Assembly: GCF_040954645.1 (NCBI RefSeq)
Contig: NC_092807.1
Span: forward strand, 52,419,481-52,483,480
Origin: Diabrotica undecimpunctata
Lineage: Eukaryota > Arthropoda > Insecta > Coleoptera > Chrysomelidae
Direction of reading: 5' to 3'
Length of the DNA: 64,000 bases
The translations under genes were made by a program, and so were the position numbers. Shown here piece after piece: positions 1 to 10,755 of this stretch; within the stretch, counting starts at the first letter, position 1, and every line of letters begins with the position of its first letter. The notes under the pieces were generated by a model. The model searched no databases, was not told the origin of the DNA, and saw only the letters and a list, made by a program, of their open reading frames with translations.

Positions 1-583
1 GTGTGGACACGGTTGATCAACTTCGAGGTTCCTATACTGTCGCAAGGAATACAAAACGTTGGCCCATGGTCATATTTTATTGATTGCTTGATGTTACTGC
101 AATAAATGCATTTGTGATACAGAGAACTAACAAACTGGATCTAAAAACAAGCAAAAGAAGATTTTTTTAAAAGAACTAGGTCTTCAGTTAGTAATGGACA
201 ATATAAAAGAAGGAGCTCAATCTCCTCATTTGGCACGAGATATAAGAGAGCTTGCTGCTAAACTCAGTGGTGTTGGACCAGTACAAGCACCTGCGGAATT
301 GCAAAATAAAAGGGGGCGTTGTGCTTTTTGTAGAGATCGTAAAACTCGATACATGTGTCACTATTGCAAAAAATTTATTTGCTTGGAACATACCGTACCT
401 GTTTGTCGCATATGCATTGATAAAATGACTGAATAAGTTATATACAAGGTGTTTCTTAAACATCGGCCATATTGTAGTACGTAATTTCTTTTATATTTTT
501 AGTTTTAGTATTATAATAAAAGTTTATTTTCTTTTAATGTATGTATTGTACGTGTATCAAAGTATCGCCCGTGTACCGAAGGG
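1..583 (+). mobile_element. piggyBac-like element, 3' end only
   Basis: The right end of a piggyBac element enters from outside the window. Its terminus reads GTGTACCGAAGGG and is followed directly by TTAA (584-587), the target duplication of this superfamily. Read inward the terminus is CCCTTCGGTACACGGGCGAT, matching the CCC start usual for piggyBac. An AATAAA at 515-520 lies between the transposase stop and the terminus. The 5' end is not in the window, so completeness cannot be judged. Confidence 0.8.
3..436 (+). pseudogene. piggyBac transposase C-terminus, broken
   Basis: The frame from position 3 reads VDTVDQLRGSYTVARNTKRW, the conserved block near the end of the piggyBac DDE domain. 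A TGA at 81-83 replaces the Trp expected in the FYWLLD block. A frameshift in the T/A run near 165-175 moves the frame to that of the ATG at 194. From there an 80-residue stretch ends in a Cys/His ribbon (RCAFC, YMCHYC, CLEH, VCRIC), the C-terminal zinc domain that binds the terminal repeats in this family. The protein would cut and paste DNA at TTAA in the nucleus. The stop and the frameshift make this copy dead; the upstream catalytic core is outside the window. Confidence 0.8.
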
Positions 584-589
584 TTAATG

Positions 590-1330
590 TATTAATTATG
601 TCGTTGTTTTTGTTAGATGTTAAAAGTTAGATAATCGTTTACCGAAAAAATTCATAAGATTTTAGAGGTAAATGGGCTTCCCATTGAACTTTTGTTATAA
701 AAGGTTTAGTTAAAATGTTTTTTAATATTTTCGTGTTTCTAAAATTGTCCTTTATAACAAAATAGTTCTTTTTAGAACCATAATTTGTTTTAAAATATTG
801 AATGCATCTATTCTTTTTAAGAAATTTCAATCAATAACATTATGTTTTGCAATAAATGCAATTCTACGACCTAAAAACACTGACATAATTAATATTAATC
901 AAAATAACTGCGCTGCATCACTTCATTTAACTTTAAATATCTCGAAAAATAATGACTTTATCGTTCCGAATAAAGAGTATATTATTTACATAGAAAATAT
1001 TGGAGAATCCAAAATTTGCAGCGATTCCGGCAGTGGCGTGGAATTTGGGAAGGGCCAACCTTTCACTTTCCCTGTCGTACGCGTCTGGTAGTAGCCGAAA
1101 ACGTTTATTTAACATAATTTAGTGGGGTATGCAGCATATGCAGTACCTTCATGCCAAGTATGACAAGGATTTGTCAAATAGTTTTAAAGTATTGGGTACA
1201 AATAGTTTGTTAATTTTTATATAAAACACCCTGTAACTCAGGAAGGAGCCACATTAAGTTATTTGGGTTAAATCTTTAATATTTTGAGCCTAGGAATCTA
1301 CAGTTAAAATAAAATATTTCAAAATATTAA
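590..1330. other. unannotated AT-rich stretch
   Basis: No convincing gene. Short open frames here have no recognisable domains. A motif ending in AACACCCTGTAA near 1225, common at the ends of insect DNA transposons, is the only feature that stands out. Confidence 0.5.
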
Positions 1331-1335
1331 TACAG

Positions 1336-1446
<111 letters not shown>

Positions 1447-1470
1447 CTAGCTGTAGAAAGAAATATTAGA

Positions 1471-1755
1471 ATTACTGTTAGAAAGAAATATAAAGATATC
1501 GCAGTTTTTACAGTTTTGTAAAAATTATTGCAATTCTTTTTCCGGTTTAGAACGTTTGGAAGTCCAAGTTCTTGTGCCAAGTTTTGTAAAAAAAACCTTC
1601 GCCTACTTCTCAATATTTGTTTTATTTATATAAATACAGTTACTATGTCCCAATGTACAACCAACACTGTACACTTATATGGTAAGTACTGATTTACTCG
1701 TTGGTTATTATCGATAAGTTTATTATCAGTTTAGTGTCTAAATCTACATTCTTTT
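1471..1755. repeat. left terminal inverted repeat of Tc1 element
   Basis: Inverted partner of 3008-3295. The outer edge reads TTACTGTTAGAAAG and the inner edge AATCTACATTCTTTT. The end of the transposase reading frame runs into the inner edge of this arm. Confidence 0.88.
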
Positions 1756-2600
1756 CAATGAATTAAAGAGATGTTCGATGGGATTCAGGTCCGGAGACCT
1801 AGCTGGCCAGGGTACCCTCGTAATTCCAACTTCGTCCAAGTATTACATACTGATCCTGGCAACGTGCGGTGGCACGTTGTCCTGCATAAAAACGGCGTTT
1901 TCTCCAAGCCCTGCCATGTTGGGCATAACATGTTCTTCCGGAATCTCCGTAATGTACCTTCGTGCTGTTAGGGACCCATTTTCGATGAAGGGTAATTCTG
2001 TGTGAAAGTCGGAAGATATACCTCCCCAAGCCATGACCGAGCCTCCACCAAATGGCATTCTTGGAGCAATGCAAGCTTGTGAAAATCGTTCACCGGTTCT
2101 CCTCCAAACTCTTACACGTCCATCGGATCCAGTTAGGCAGAAACGGGATTCATCTGAGAATAACACTTTGCTACAATCGTTAATTCCCCAATGCGCGTAT
2201 TGTCGAGCAAAAGCTAGTCGTGCAACTTGAGGGACCCGGCGAAGTGGCTGTCGTCTAGCCATTACCCGAGAAGATAGTCAAGAAGAACGAAGTCTTCTTC
2301 TGACTGTTGCAACACTAAAATTGCGATTTCGTACTTCCTCTAGACGATTTTGATGCATAACCGCAGTTGAGGTCCGGTTTCGTAAAGCCTGAAACACAAG
2401 GAAACGGTCATCTAGTGCCTTGGTCGTTCTTCTTCGTCCAGAGCAGGTCGCCTGGTTAGCAAACTTGCCTCCTGAAAGCGTTGAAGCACTCGTTGAACCG
2501 TAGAAAGGCTTACGCCAACAGTTCTTGCGACTTGCCGTTGAGTGTAACCGTCTTCCACAAGTGCAACAATTTGTGCCGTTTCAACAACATTCAAAGGCAT
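1744..2600 (-). pseudogene. Tc1 transposase (DD34E), broken
   Basis: The start MPLNVVETAQ at 2600 opens a helix-turn-helix region with the motif YTQRQVARTVGVSLSTVQRV. A frameshift near 2412 ends this frame. The second frame, open from 2262, carries the catalytic motifs FSDESRF (first Asp), SVMAWGGIS and MQDNVPPH (second Asp). A TAA at 1843-1845 then interrupts it. Beyond that stop the sequence continues as PARSPDLNPIEHLF with the third catalytic Glu. Counting across the stop gives 34 residues between the second Asp and the Glu, the Tc1 signature. The product would be a nuclear cut-and-paste transposase, but one frameshift and one nonsense codon make it inactive. All three acidic residues survive. 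Confidence 0.85.
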
Positions 2601-3007
2601 TTTTGTCAAAAAATAAACACTAATAATGGCACTAATAAACACTAATGGTGGCAATAATAAACTTTTGGTCGTTGCATTTGAACAGAAAGTCGAAGTACAA
2701 ACGAGACATTTAAAACAAGCGGAGTTACAGGTAGCGTTCATTTTGGGAAGTGTGCACTTTACCGCGAAATCGGCACTATTGGAATTCTTTGTTACAAAGG
2801 AAACCGCAACAATTCTCAGAAACATGCATTAGTTTGTATTTGTGTTATTATTATTTACGATAAAGCTCGTTAAAAATGAAATATCGGTGATTTTCAAGGT
2901 GACCCGGATTTTATGTACCGGATTATGTGTACCTTGGGACAAAATTTGCTTTTAATTTTTTATGTTTTTTTTCTTTCATCTGAAACTGAAATGTATTTGA
3001 TCCAAGT

Positions 3008-3295
3008 AAAAGAATGTAGATTTTGACACTAAACTGATAATAAACATATCGATAATAACCAACGAGTAAATCAGTACTTACCATATAAGTGTACAGTGTT
3101 GGTTGTACATTGGGACATAAAGTAACTGTATTTATATAAAGAAAACAAATATTGAGAAGTAGGCGAAGGTTTTTTTTTTACAAAACTTGGCACAAGAACT
3201 TGGACTCCAAAACGTTCTAAACCGGAAAAAGAATTGCAATAATTTTTACAAAACTGTAAAAACTGCGATATCTTTATATTTCTTTCTAACAGTAA
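3008..3295. repeat. right terminal inverted repeat of Tc1 element
   Basis: Inverted partner of 1471-1755. The outer edge reads CTTTCTAACAGTAA. The CTTTCTAACAG at the edge would also serve as a 3' splice acceptor for the short ORF that follows at 3303. Confidence 0.88.
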
Positions 3296-3302
3296 TGCCA
3301 CA

Positions 3303-3494
3303 ATGCCAGAAACCCCTGCTAGAGGGATTCAACATTATATAGGTACAGAGGCAGCTTCAGTGCGATATCACGGGACAGAAAGACTAAAATATCATGTAGT
3401 ACATGCAGAAAACCCATTTGCAATATACACCGAGAAGAAAGCAAAAAATTTATATGCCATGACTTTAAAAATAATGAATAAGAGCAAATTCTAA
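3303..3494 (+). CDS. short ORF of unknown function (63 aa), possible last exon
   Basis: An open frame starting MPETPARGIQHYIGTEAAS and ending KIMNKSKF. I do not recognise a family. It starts eight bases after the right end of the Tc1 element. That end supplies a good acceptor-like CTTTCTAACAG, so the frame could be a 3'-terminal exon or chance. AATAAA-like sequences follow within about 45 bp of the stop. It is lysine-rich at the C-terminus, with no signal peptide, membrane segment or repeat. Either a small host exon or an accidental ORF; support is weak. Confidence 0.3.
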   Translation: MPETPARGIQHYIGTEAASVRYHGTERLKYHVVHAENPFAIYTEKKAKNLYAMTLKIMNKSKF

Positions 3495-3499
3495 TTAAA

Positions 3500-4179
3500 G
3501 GTAAAAATAAAAAAATATACATTTTTTAATAATAAAAACAAATTATTTTAGTTACAGTGCTTTATTGTTTAACTTAACCAAATAATAATTTAAATGAATT
3601 ATTAAATTATTTTAGTGGGGAACCATAGTTAGGTACCCCACACGGCCAGAAGCGTAAGTTTTTGTAGGACGGTTCCGGAAATGTTAAAAACTAGAAAAAG
3701 TAAAATTGATAAGTGAATCTATTTCCAGATAACAATTAATTTAATTAACTTCACCTGTATCACCTTCTCTTTCGTAAGATCGAACATTCACTGCAATAAA
3801 CTGCAGTCAGCATCAATAGCTAATAAAAAAATGGAGGGAATACGGTCCTGACTAAGGTACAATATACCACGTTTAAAGCCGTCCAAAAATAAAATTATTT
3901 TGAATGGTAAATTACCTTTCAAAAATTGTTGTTTCATCTGTGCATAGAGTAGTGCAACACTAGTGCTCACCAATATAGACTGACGTGAGTACTCGAATTT
4001 ACAATTTACATTATTACTGGTGAACAGGAATCTCGTGAAACTGGCGGCGCTTCTAGTGCGCAGAGAGAGAAAGTATTCTACCAGAAAAGGATGGAATTTA
4101 CCCGAACATTAGTGCAATTATTGTATGGCTTGATAATCACTCGGTAGATATTAAAAATTTTACAATGTTGTCAATATGT
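3500..4179. other. unannotated stretch
   Basis: No gene seen. It contains one short potential hairpin (GTGGGG ... CCCCAC, 3616-3641). The 12 bases at 4180-4191 are the left target duplication of the LINE that follows. Confidence 0.5.
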
Positions 4180-4191
4180 GGATGATCACAG
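4180..4191. repeat. target-site duplication, left copy, of full-length LINE
   Basis: GGATGATCACAG, repeated exactly at 7459-7470 on the other side of the LINE. It defines the insertion boundaries. Confidence 0.9.
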
Positions 4192-4208
4192 TCTTCTTCT
4201 TACGATGC

Positions 4209-7200
4209 CTATCCGTTCCGGATGTTGGCGATCAATATGGCTATCCTAACTTTGCTTGCTGCTATTCTGAATAGTCCGGTTGTCGATGTATTAAACCACT
4301 TTCTCAGGTTTTGAAGCCAAGATATTCTTCTTCTCCCTGGTCCTCTCTTTCCAAATACCTTGCCCTGAAGAATGAGTTGCAACAAGCCGTATCTCTGTTC
4401 ATTCCTCATAACATGGCCAAGATATTCTAGTTTGCGCTCTTTGATGGTGTTAATAATCTCGCATTCCTTGCCTATTCTACGTAGGACCTCAACATTAGTC
4501 ACACGATCCACCCATGAAATTCTTAAAATACGTCTGTAACACCACATCTCGAATGCCTCGAGTTTTCTTAAAGAAGCTTCGGAAAGTATCCAGGCCTCTA
4601 CTCCGTATAATAACGTAGAAAATACATAGCATCTAATGAGAGAGATTTTGGTAGCAAGTGATAAATCGTGACTTCTGAAAAGACACTTCATCATTATGAA
4701 CGCTGATCTCGCTTTTCCTATGCGTTGTTTTATTTCACTGGAGTGATCCCATTGGCTGTTAATGTTGGTACCAAAGTATGTGTAGCTGTCCACTCTGTCA
4801 ATTGGATGTTCGTTAACCAAATGTTGTGTATTTAATATTTCGCGCTTACTGACTACCATGTACTTTGTTTTCCAAGTCCGTGTTCTCTACTTATATCTGA
4901 TATACGCGACATTATTCTTTGCAAACCGTCCAGACTATCTGCAAAAACTACTGCGTCGTCGGCATATCTAATGTTGTTTAGACGTATTCCGTTGACTAAT
5001 ACGCCTTCTTGTAGTTCGCCTAGCGCTTGCTCGAAGATATATTCAGAGTATATATTAAATAACACCGGGGACAGAATGCATCCTTGCCTCACTCCTCTAT
5101 CTAAGGAGACTGCCTCTGTCAATTGGTCATCCACTTTAATATTGGCTGTTTGGTTGTAATATAAATTATAGATGATTCTTAAGTCCCTATCATCTAACCC
5201 CACTTCTTTCAAGATGTTTATAAGTTTATCATGCTTTACTCTATCAAATGCCTTTTTGTAGTCGATAAAACAAGTATACACATCACAGTTAACATCCCTG
5301 CATCTTTGCATAAGCACTTGGATAGCGAATAGAGCCTCTCGGGTGCCTAAGGAATCGCGGAATCCAAACTGCGTCCATGATACTTGTTCTTCGCATTTTT
5401 TATATATTCTGCCGTGTATCACATTCAAGAACGTTTTAAGTAAGTGGCTCATTAGGCTAATTGTTCTGTAGTCTTCGCATGTCTTGGCATTTACTTTTTT
5501 TGGTATGGTCACGAAGGTCGACTTTAACAAACTTTGGGGTATTTTTCCAGTTACGTATATGTTGTTGAATACAGTTGTTATCCATTTTATTCCCTGTTCA
5601 TCCATAAGTTTTAGGAATTCTGCACAAAACTCGTCAGGCCCAACCGCTTTACCATCTTTAGTTCTTTTAATAGCTGACGTGACTTCTTCAATGGTAATCG
5701 GGGGTCCTGTTTGGCACTCAGTGTCTTCAATGGTATTCTGCCTTTCATCTGCAAAAGTTACTTCCACATAATTCTTCCAAGTTTCTAGTTTTTTTTCCAC
5801 AGTTAACAGTGGTTTGCCTTGGTTATCTGCCAAACACCCAACTCTTCTAGGTTTGTATAAGCCTGCGGCTTCTTTAACTTTTTTGTGCATATTAAATGAA
5901 TCGTGTTTATGATGCAATTGCTGTATTCCCGCACACTGTTCTTAGATGTGTATCCCTAGCTATTCTAATAGCTTTTTTGATCTTTTTATCGATTCTTTTG
6001 TATAATGACATGTCTTGATCTTTGAACTTTCGCCTCTCTTCCATCATATCTAGAATCTCATTTGTCATCCACGATTTCTTCTTTATTTTTGGTGGTTTGA
6101 GAAATTTCTCTCGTATGTCTTTTGAAACTGTATGTAACTTTTCTAGCTCCTGGTCCATTACATCCGATTGAATAACGTTATTCAAATTGTTCTGTATATA
6201 CCGCTTTACACTATGTTCTGTGTGTTGATCTTTTAATAGCTTGATGTCGAATTTTGGATTGACACTACGTCTAACCTTCTTTAGCCTGAGCCTAATTTTG
6301 CCAATCAGTGGGTTATGGTCTGATTTGATATCAGCTCCTGGGTATGTTTTGACTGATGTTATGCTGTTCCGGAATCTTTTATTAATCAGAATGTAATCTA
6401 TTTGATTTATCACTATGCGGCCTGAAGTATCTTGTGGTGATTTCCATGTATATACTCTTCTGTGTGGGAGTTTGAAGTAAGTGTTAGTAATCACAAACTC
6501 TTCTTCTGCTACAAATTCACCCAGTCGGTCTCCTCGCTCATTTCTTTCTCCAAGTCCAAATTGTCCTATGAATTCTCCCGATTGTCCCCTACCAATTTTG
6601 GCATTTAGATCACCCATAATCAAAGTTAAATCCTTTCTGGGGAGGCGTTTTAAGGTGTTCGATAGTTCGTTATAAAATGCTTCACTTATCTCGTCCGGTT
6701 TGTCAGCTGTAGGGGCATATACCTGGATAATGTTAGATGTAATTGGGTAGGTATTAAGTTGAAGGAGGAGTTTTCTTTCCGATATAGGTACAAAGTTTTT
6801 AACATGTCCGGCAGTTTCTTGATTTAAGATTATACGTACCCCATTTTCGTGTCTTCCATTAGGGTTACCTGAGTAATATATATAATGATCATTAATTTTA
6901 CATTGCCCAGAGCTCGTCCATCTCATCTCACTTATTCCCATTATATCTATTGATAGTCTATCCATCTCCTTGATTGCATTATGAGTCTTGCCTACCTCAT
7001 ATAATGTTTTAACATTCCATGTGCAGATTGTGAGGTTTACCTTTACACTATAATGGCAAGGATTTCTTCTGCTGGCGACCGAGAAGGCCTTGCCGTCTTG
7101 TGATTGTTCTTCTCTGCCGGATCTTGGTATCCGAATTCCATGATCAGTAATATGGTTTCTATGATTTGTCGTAGTCATGTTAATTGTACTCTCCGAGTCT

Positions 7201-7250
7201 TTAATGCAGTGGTTCCCCGATGCCTTCTGCATCTTTATGCCGTTGACCAT
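4209..7250 (-). pseudogene. LINE endonuclease-reverse transcriptase, two frameshifts
   Basis: Three overlapping frames make one polyprotein. Frame 1 (7250-5907, 447 codons) holds the endonuclease: TWNVKTL at residues 78-84, GISEMRW with metal-binding Glu108, YAPTADK, GDLNAKIG and SDHNPLIG. Frame 2 (5917-4853) holds the RT: TCFIDYKKAFDRVKHDKL, GVRQGCILSPVLFNIYSE and the YADDAVVFAD active site. Frame 3 (4859-4209) holds the C-terminus with FEMWCYRRILRISWVDRVTN and GKRGPGRRRISWL. A one-base shift near 5925 and a small deletion near 4865 that also removes a few codons separate the frames. The protein would nick target DNA and prime reverse transcription there. The closest relative in the window is the intact copy at 56476-59478. 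Confidence 0.87.
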
Positions 7251-7278
7251 TACGTTGTTAATAGGTTCATTCGCCTTC

Positions 7279-7384
7279 GAGACCGATTTACCAATCTCAG
7301 GACAAAAAGGTGCCCTTCCACTTATCAGCTCATCCGCCCGAAGCCGTTGGCCAATAAGTGGGGGGATTGCTTATACCGGCAATC
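7279..7384 (-). promoter_or_regulatory. structured 5' leader of LINE
   Basis: On the minus strand three helices can be drawn in the leader RNA, from 5' to 3'. GATTGC pairs with GCAATC around an 8-nt loop (7384-7365). CCACTTAT pairs with ATAAGTGG (7361-7354 with 7325-7318). GAGATTGG pairs with TCGGTCTC around TAAA (7298-7279). All three recur in the other full-length LINE at 59576-59680, with base changes that keep the pairs. The role is unknown; translation initiation, transcription or RNP binding are possibilities. Confidence 0.6.
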
Positions 7385-7458
7385 TCTCGGACGTCAGAGC
7401 CTCGTTTGTTATCTGGCAGGATGCACCGAATGGTCAGGATCAGACCATTACACGGGCA

Positions 7459-7470
7459 GGATGATCACAG
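7459..7470. repeat. target-site duplication, right copy, of full-length LINE
   Basis: GGATGATCACAG, identical to 4180-4191. Confidence 0.9.
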
Positions 7471-8377
7471 TAATATTGGGTATTTTTAGTTTAGATATCT
7501 GAAACAATGAGTTAAATAATTTACACAACAATTTAATGACTAAAAGGACATTATCAAAAGAAATAAGGCGTACGAGACTATTGCGGATATCATGACCATT
7601 ACCACAGAGACCAAGTCAAGAATAAGGTCAACAACATAAGATCCACGTACTTACAAGAAAAGGAAAAAGTGGTATTTTTACAATATTATGGTATTGTTTA
7701 GCTACACAAGTGCCACTGCCAACAAAAAAATCTTTACAAAGTGAATAAGGTGCATAATTCAGACGAATTATTGTTTATATTTTGAAAACTGATACTTTGT
7801 CATGTTAATTTACTACTTTAGTTGGGAATGAGCCACAAAATTGACTTATTTGGCACATTATAATAGATAGACAGGTAGACTGCATACTATAGTAGCACCA
7901 GGAAAGGTGCCTTCAATTTTTTTCCCTTTTAAAAAATGATATATTTCCACAATACTGTTAGTGGCTTCCAAGTATTCTGTTAAATGCAGACATTCCATTC
8001 CTAACTTCTAGTGTACGTCTTCATAATAGATTTCAGCAACTTCTTTGCAACTGTGTCTCAACTATTCGAAATTTAGAGTATTCAAGCCACAGCGTTGACT
8101 AATGTTCCTATATGAACTTAATCGCAATAATCGCTGTTTTAGATTAACACCCAGGATATCAGTTATGGTTATGGGATAAAAGTTTTTATATTTCACATAT
8201 ATTTTCCCCGTTCCTAGATAACCGATTCGGTTAACATTTAGTAATCAAGTAAAGACTAGGGGACCCCAATCGAGGCTCTGGGCACATGCACAGAGGAGAA
8301 GAAGGGGTTGATTATATAAAACTTTACACACTTACAAAAAATACTTTACTTTCTTTCAATTTTTATTTTGTACCTAC
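7471..8377. other. unannotated stretch downstream of Harbinger fossil
   Basis: The DDE part of the Harbinger nuclease would be expected on the minus strand here. I could not recognise it in any frame, so it is either deleted or decayed beyond reading by eye. Confidence 0.45.
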
Positions 8378-8884
8378 CTTCATATATTCTGGCTGCAAAA
8401 CAGAATATGCAACTTCACATACTTAAAGGACAAATAAACTTATTGTCGAAGATGACACTCTTGTTAAGTATTCTAATGACTTATAGCTATCCCCAGTAGC
8501 AAGAAATCTCAAAGATACTGTAAGTTTTAACTCAGAACTTACACTACTTCGTAATTCAGTATTTTGTTTTTCGATGTTAGGACGAACCTTAAATTAAAAT
8601 AATTTTAAACATAAATACCTATTTTAAAGTGCTAAAACTTACCTTCTGATGTAATATCATAAATACGTCGTATTCCATACGCATAAAATTTTTAAACTCC
8701 TTTTCATCTTGCGTTAGTAAAGTTGTGAGCAACCTTCTTCAATCCCAAATATGTGACGCTCTTGTAAATGTTGTTTTACCCAAATGCTTCTCTTTTTCTT
8801 AATTTTTTTGTCTTTATTTTTCTCCTTTAAAATGTTTAATAACACTAATGCAACAGCAGCTCGTTTATTTCTTGATGGCGCCAT
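8378..8884 (-). pseudogene. PIF/Harbinger nuclease (HARBI1-like), two broken exons
   Basis: Exon 1 (8884-8643) starts MAPSRNKRAAVALVLLNILK. After a frameshift it continues LLTQDEKEFKNFMRMEYDVF and ends at CAGAAG followed by GTAAG. Exon 2 (8587-8378) follows a TTTAATTTAAG acceptor in the same phase. It reads VRPNIEKQNTELR, then SLRFLATGDSYKSLEYLTRV, and after an in-frame stop VCEVAYSVLQPEYMK, ending at a GTAGGT donor. The block RFLATGDSYKSL is the signature just before the catalytic domain in HARBI1-type nucleases. The catalytic DDE part is not recognisable downstream. The intron position and phase still fit, so this was a spliced transposase gene that has since decayed. Confidence 0.72.
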
Positions 8885-8889
8885 ATTTA

Positions 8890-9381
8890 AATTCTCTTTG
8901 AAACTATTCTGATCGCTCGGATTTAATGTAAACGATCGCAGTTCTACTCGTAACTCAAATCCGAGCTACTCGGATCTTAGTACTCGTAAATGTAAAGTCC
9001 GCATTACGCTCTGGAGCTAATTCGGTAGTGCTGCCACCATCACATTCTCCTGTGAGTCCTGTGCCCATTATGTAGCTTTCACTCAATAGATCATGTGGTT
9101 CCGATAATATAAGTTATACTTCTTTATAATCCTGTCCAGTAATAAAAATATTACACTGATATGTTTTTTTGATTTGGATATACAATATTAGAGTTTTGTT
9201 ACAAAAGATAATGTGATTTGTGATATACTTTACCTTAATGGAATACACAGTTTCTCCTCTGGGTTTATTGGATGTTTTGTCTATTGCAACTATTGGATGT
9301 TAGATCACCTTTCACAAAGTTTAGCACATAATTAAATAAATATAGAGACAGGCGGAAGTACTCCTTGAATTTAGTATCGTT
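8890..9381. other. unannotated stretch
   Basis: No gene. Segments around 8920-9010 repeat GTAAACG/GTAAATG and TCCGAG motifs and could be the decayed 5' end of the Harbinger element. I cannot pair it with another terminus. Confidence 0.35.
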
Positions 9382-9390
9382 ATCTATTAA
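9382..9390. repeat. target-site duplication of truncated RTE, left
   Basis: ATCTATTAA, repeated at 10747-10755 after the RTE tail. Confidence 0.8.
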
Positions 9391-10746
9391 TAACACCGAC
9401 GCAGTGGAACAACGCGGAAATCATCTTACTTTATAAGAAGGGAGATATCAGCGACCTTAGAAACTACCGCCCCATTAGCTTGTTGTCACAAGTATATAAG
9501 CTATTTACAAGAGTTATTACCAACAGGCTAGGAAGTAAGTTGGATTTCTATCAGCCAAGAGAGCAAGCAGGTTTTAGAGCAGGATATGGCACGAATGATT
9601 ATTTACAAGTAATTAAGAACTTAATAGAAAAGAGTGTTGAATATAACAAGCCATTAGTCATGATATTTGTTGACTACGAAAAAGCTTTCGACACAATAAG
9701 TCATCAAAAGATGTTAAAAGCCTTAACAGAGTGCCGTATAGATAATCGCTATATAAACATGATAAAATACATCTATCAAAATGGGACAGCAAGTGTGAAA
9801 CTGGCAGATAAAAAGACCAACGTATTTAAAATAAAACGGGGAGTGCGACAGGGAGACACAATTTCGCCAAAAATTGTTTACAACATTATTAGAGCATATG
9901 TTTAAGAACGCAAATCTGAGTAAAAAAGGAATTAATGTCAATGGAGAAATGCTTAGTCATTTGAGGTTTGCTGACGATATTGTCCTTTTTGCTGACAGAA
10001 TCGATGATGCAGTATCGCAACTGGAGAAACTATACCTAGCCTCCCTACAAGTAGGATTAAAAATCAACCAAACAAAAACACAAATCATGACAAATCTTGT
10101 GTTAAGCGAAAAGATTTCAGTAAATGGCATCCATATTGTAGAAACCACCTCATATAAGTACTTAGGACATGAGATACGCATAGGAAGAGATAATCAAACG
10201 TGCGAACTAAGCCGCAGCATAGGACTCACTTGGGTTGCATTCGGCAAGCTAAGCTATGTTCTTAAATCAGAACTGCCTATGTGTCCTAAAAGAAAAGTCT
10301 TTAATCAGTGCGTGTTGCCAGTACTTACATATGGTGCAGAGACATTAACACTAACCAAGAAAGTAAGAAATAAAATTTGTGTTACCCAAAGAGCCATGGA
10401 ACGATCGATGTTAGGCATTTCTCGTAGGGATCGGATCACGAACAAGGAAATAAGACGGAGAACAGGAGTAACAGATGCCATAGAAAGAATTATGACCCTT
10501 AAGTGGAACTGGGCGGGGCACATAGCTAGAATGTCGGATAACAGATGGACACAGCGAATAATTCAGTGGAGACCGAGACAAGAAGCACATCGAAGTAGAG
10601 GTCGTCCACCAACAAGATGGCCTGATGACATAAAACGGTTCGACAAAAATTGGATGCAAACAGCACAAAACAGAAATACATGGAAAAGACTGAGGGAGAC
10701 CTATGTCCAGCAGTGGATAGATCCGGGTTGAATGATGATGATGATG
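9391..10746 (+). mobile_element. 5'-truncated RTE retrotransposon
   Basis: An RTE-type LINE missing its endonuclease and ending in a short (GAT)n tail (10731-10746). Direct repeats ATCTATTAA flank both ends, confirming one insertion event that was 5'-truncated during reverse transcription. Confidence 0.88.
9394..10731 (+). pseudogene. RTE reverse transcriptase, 5'-truncated, one frameshift
   Basis: The frame begins inside the RT domain with PTQWNNAEIILLYKKGD, continues through NYRPISLLSQVYKLFTRVI and FVDYEKAFDTI, and reaches GVRQGDTISPK. A one-base insertion near 9880 ends this frame at 9905. The next frame (from 9874) continues FTTLLEHMF, then the active site FADDIVLFAD (about 9967), and the C-terminal block VTQRAMERSMLGISRRDRI and GRPPTRWPDDIKR typical of RTE. 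The protein would copy RNA into DNA at the target site. With no endonuclease and with a frameshift it is dead. The same family, better preserved, is at 22764-24377. Confidence 0.87.
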
Positions 10747-10755
10747 ATCTATTAA

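Larger units (their letters stand above)
1471..3295 (-). mobile_element. Tc1-like transposon with long terminal inverted repeats
   Basis: Two arms of about 285 bp (1471-1755 and 3008-3295) are inverted copies of each other with few differences, including the block TATCGATAATAACC and its complement. Between them lies a Tc1 transposase on the minus strand. Total length of about 1.8 kb with arms near 0.3 kb resembles long-TIR Tc1 elements such as Minos. A TA dinucleotide lies at each outer edge, as expected for TA target duplication. A partial repeat of the terminus (CTGTAGAAAGAAATAT) sits just outside the left arm at 1451. Confidence 0.85.
4192..7458 (-). mobile_element. full-length single-ORF LINE (endonuclease-RT), RTE/BovB-like group
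   Basis: A 3267-bp non-LTR retrotransposon on the minus strand, bounded by an exact 12-bp target duplication (4180-4191 and 7459-7470). The order is a structured 5' leader, apurinic-type endonuclease, reverse transcriptase, C-terminal region, then a short tail of GAAGAAG. There is no separate ORF1 and no poly(A), which is the RTE-like layout. Insect copies of this endonuclease are often labelled craniofacial development protein 2-like. The precise clade is uncertain. The coding region is broken by two indels, so the copy is complete in length but inactive. Confidence 0.88.

Noticed and set aside
4971..5771. Plus-strand frames inside the 4.2-7.5 kb LINE
   Set aside because: Antisense shadows of the RT reading frame, without domains of their own.
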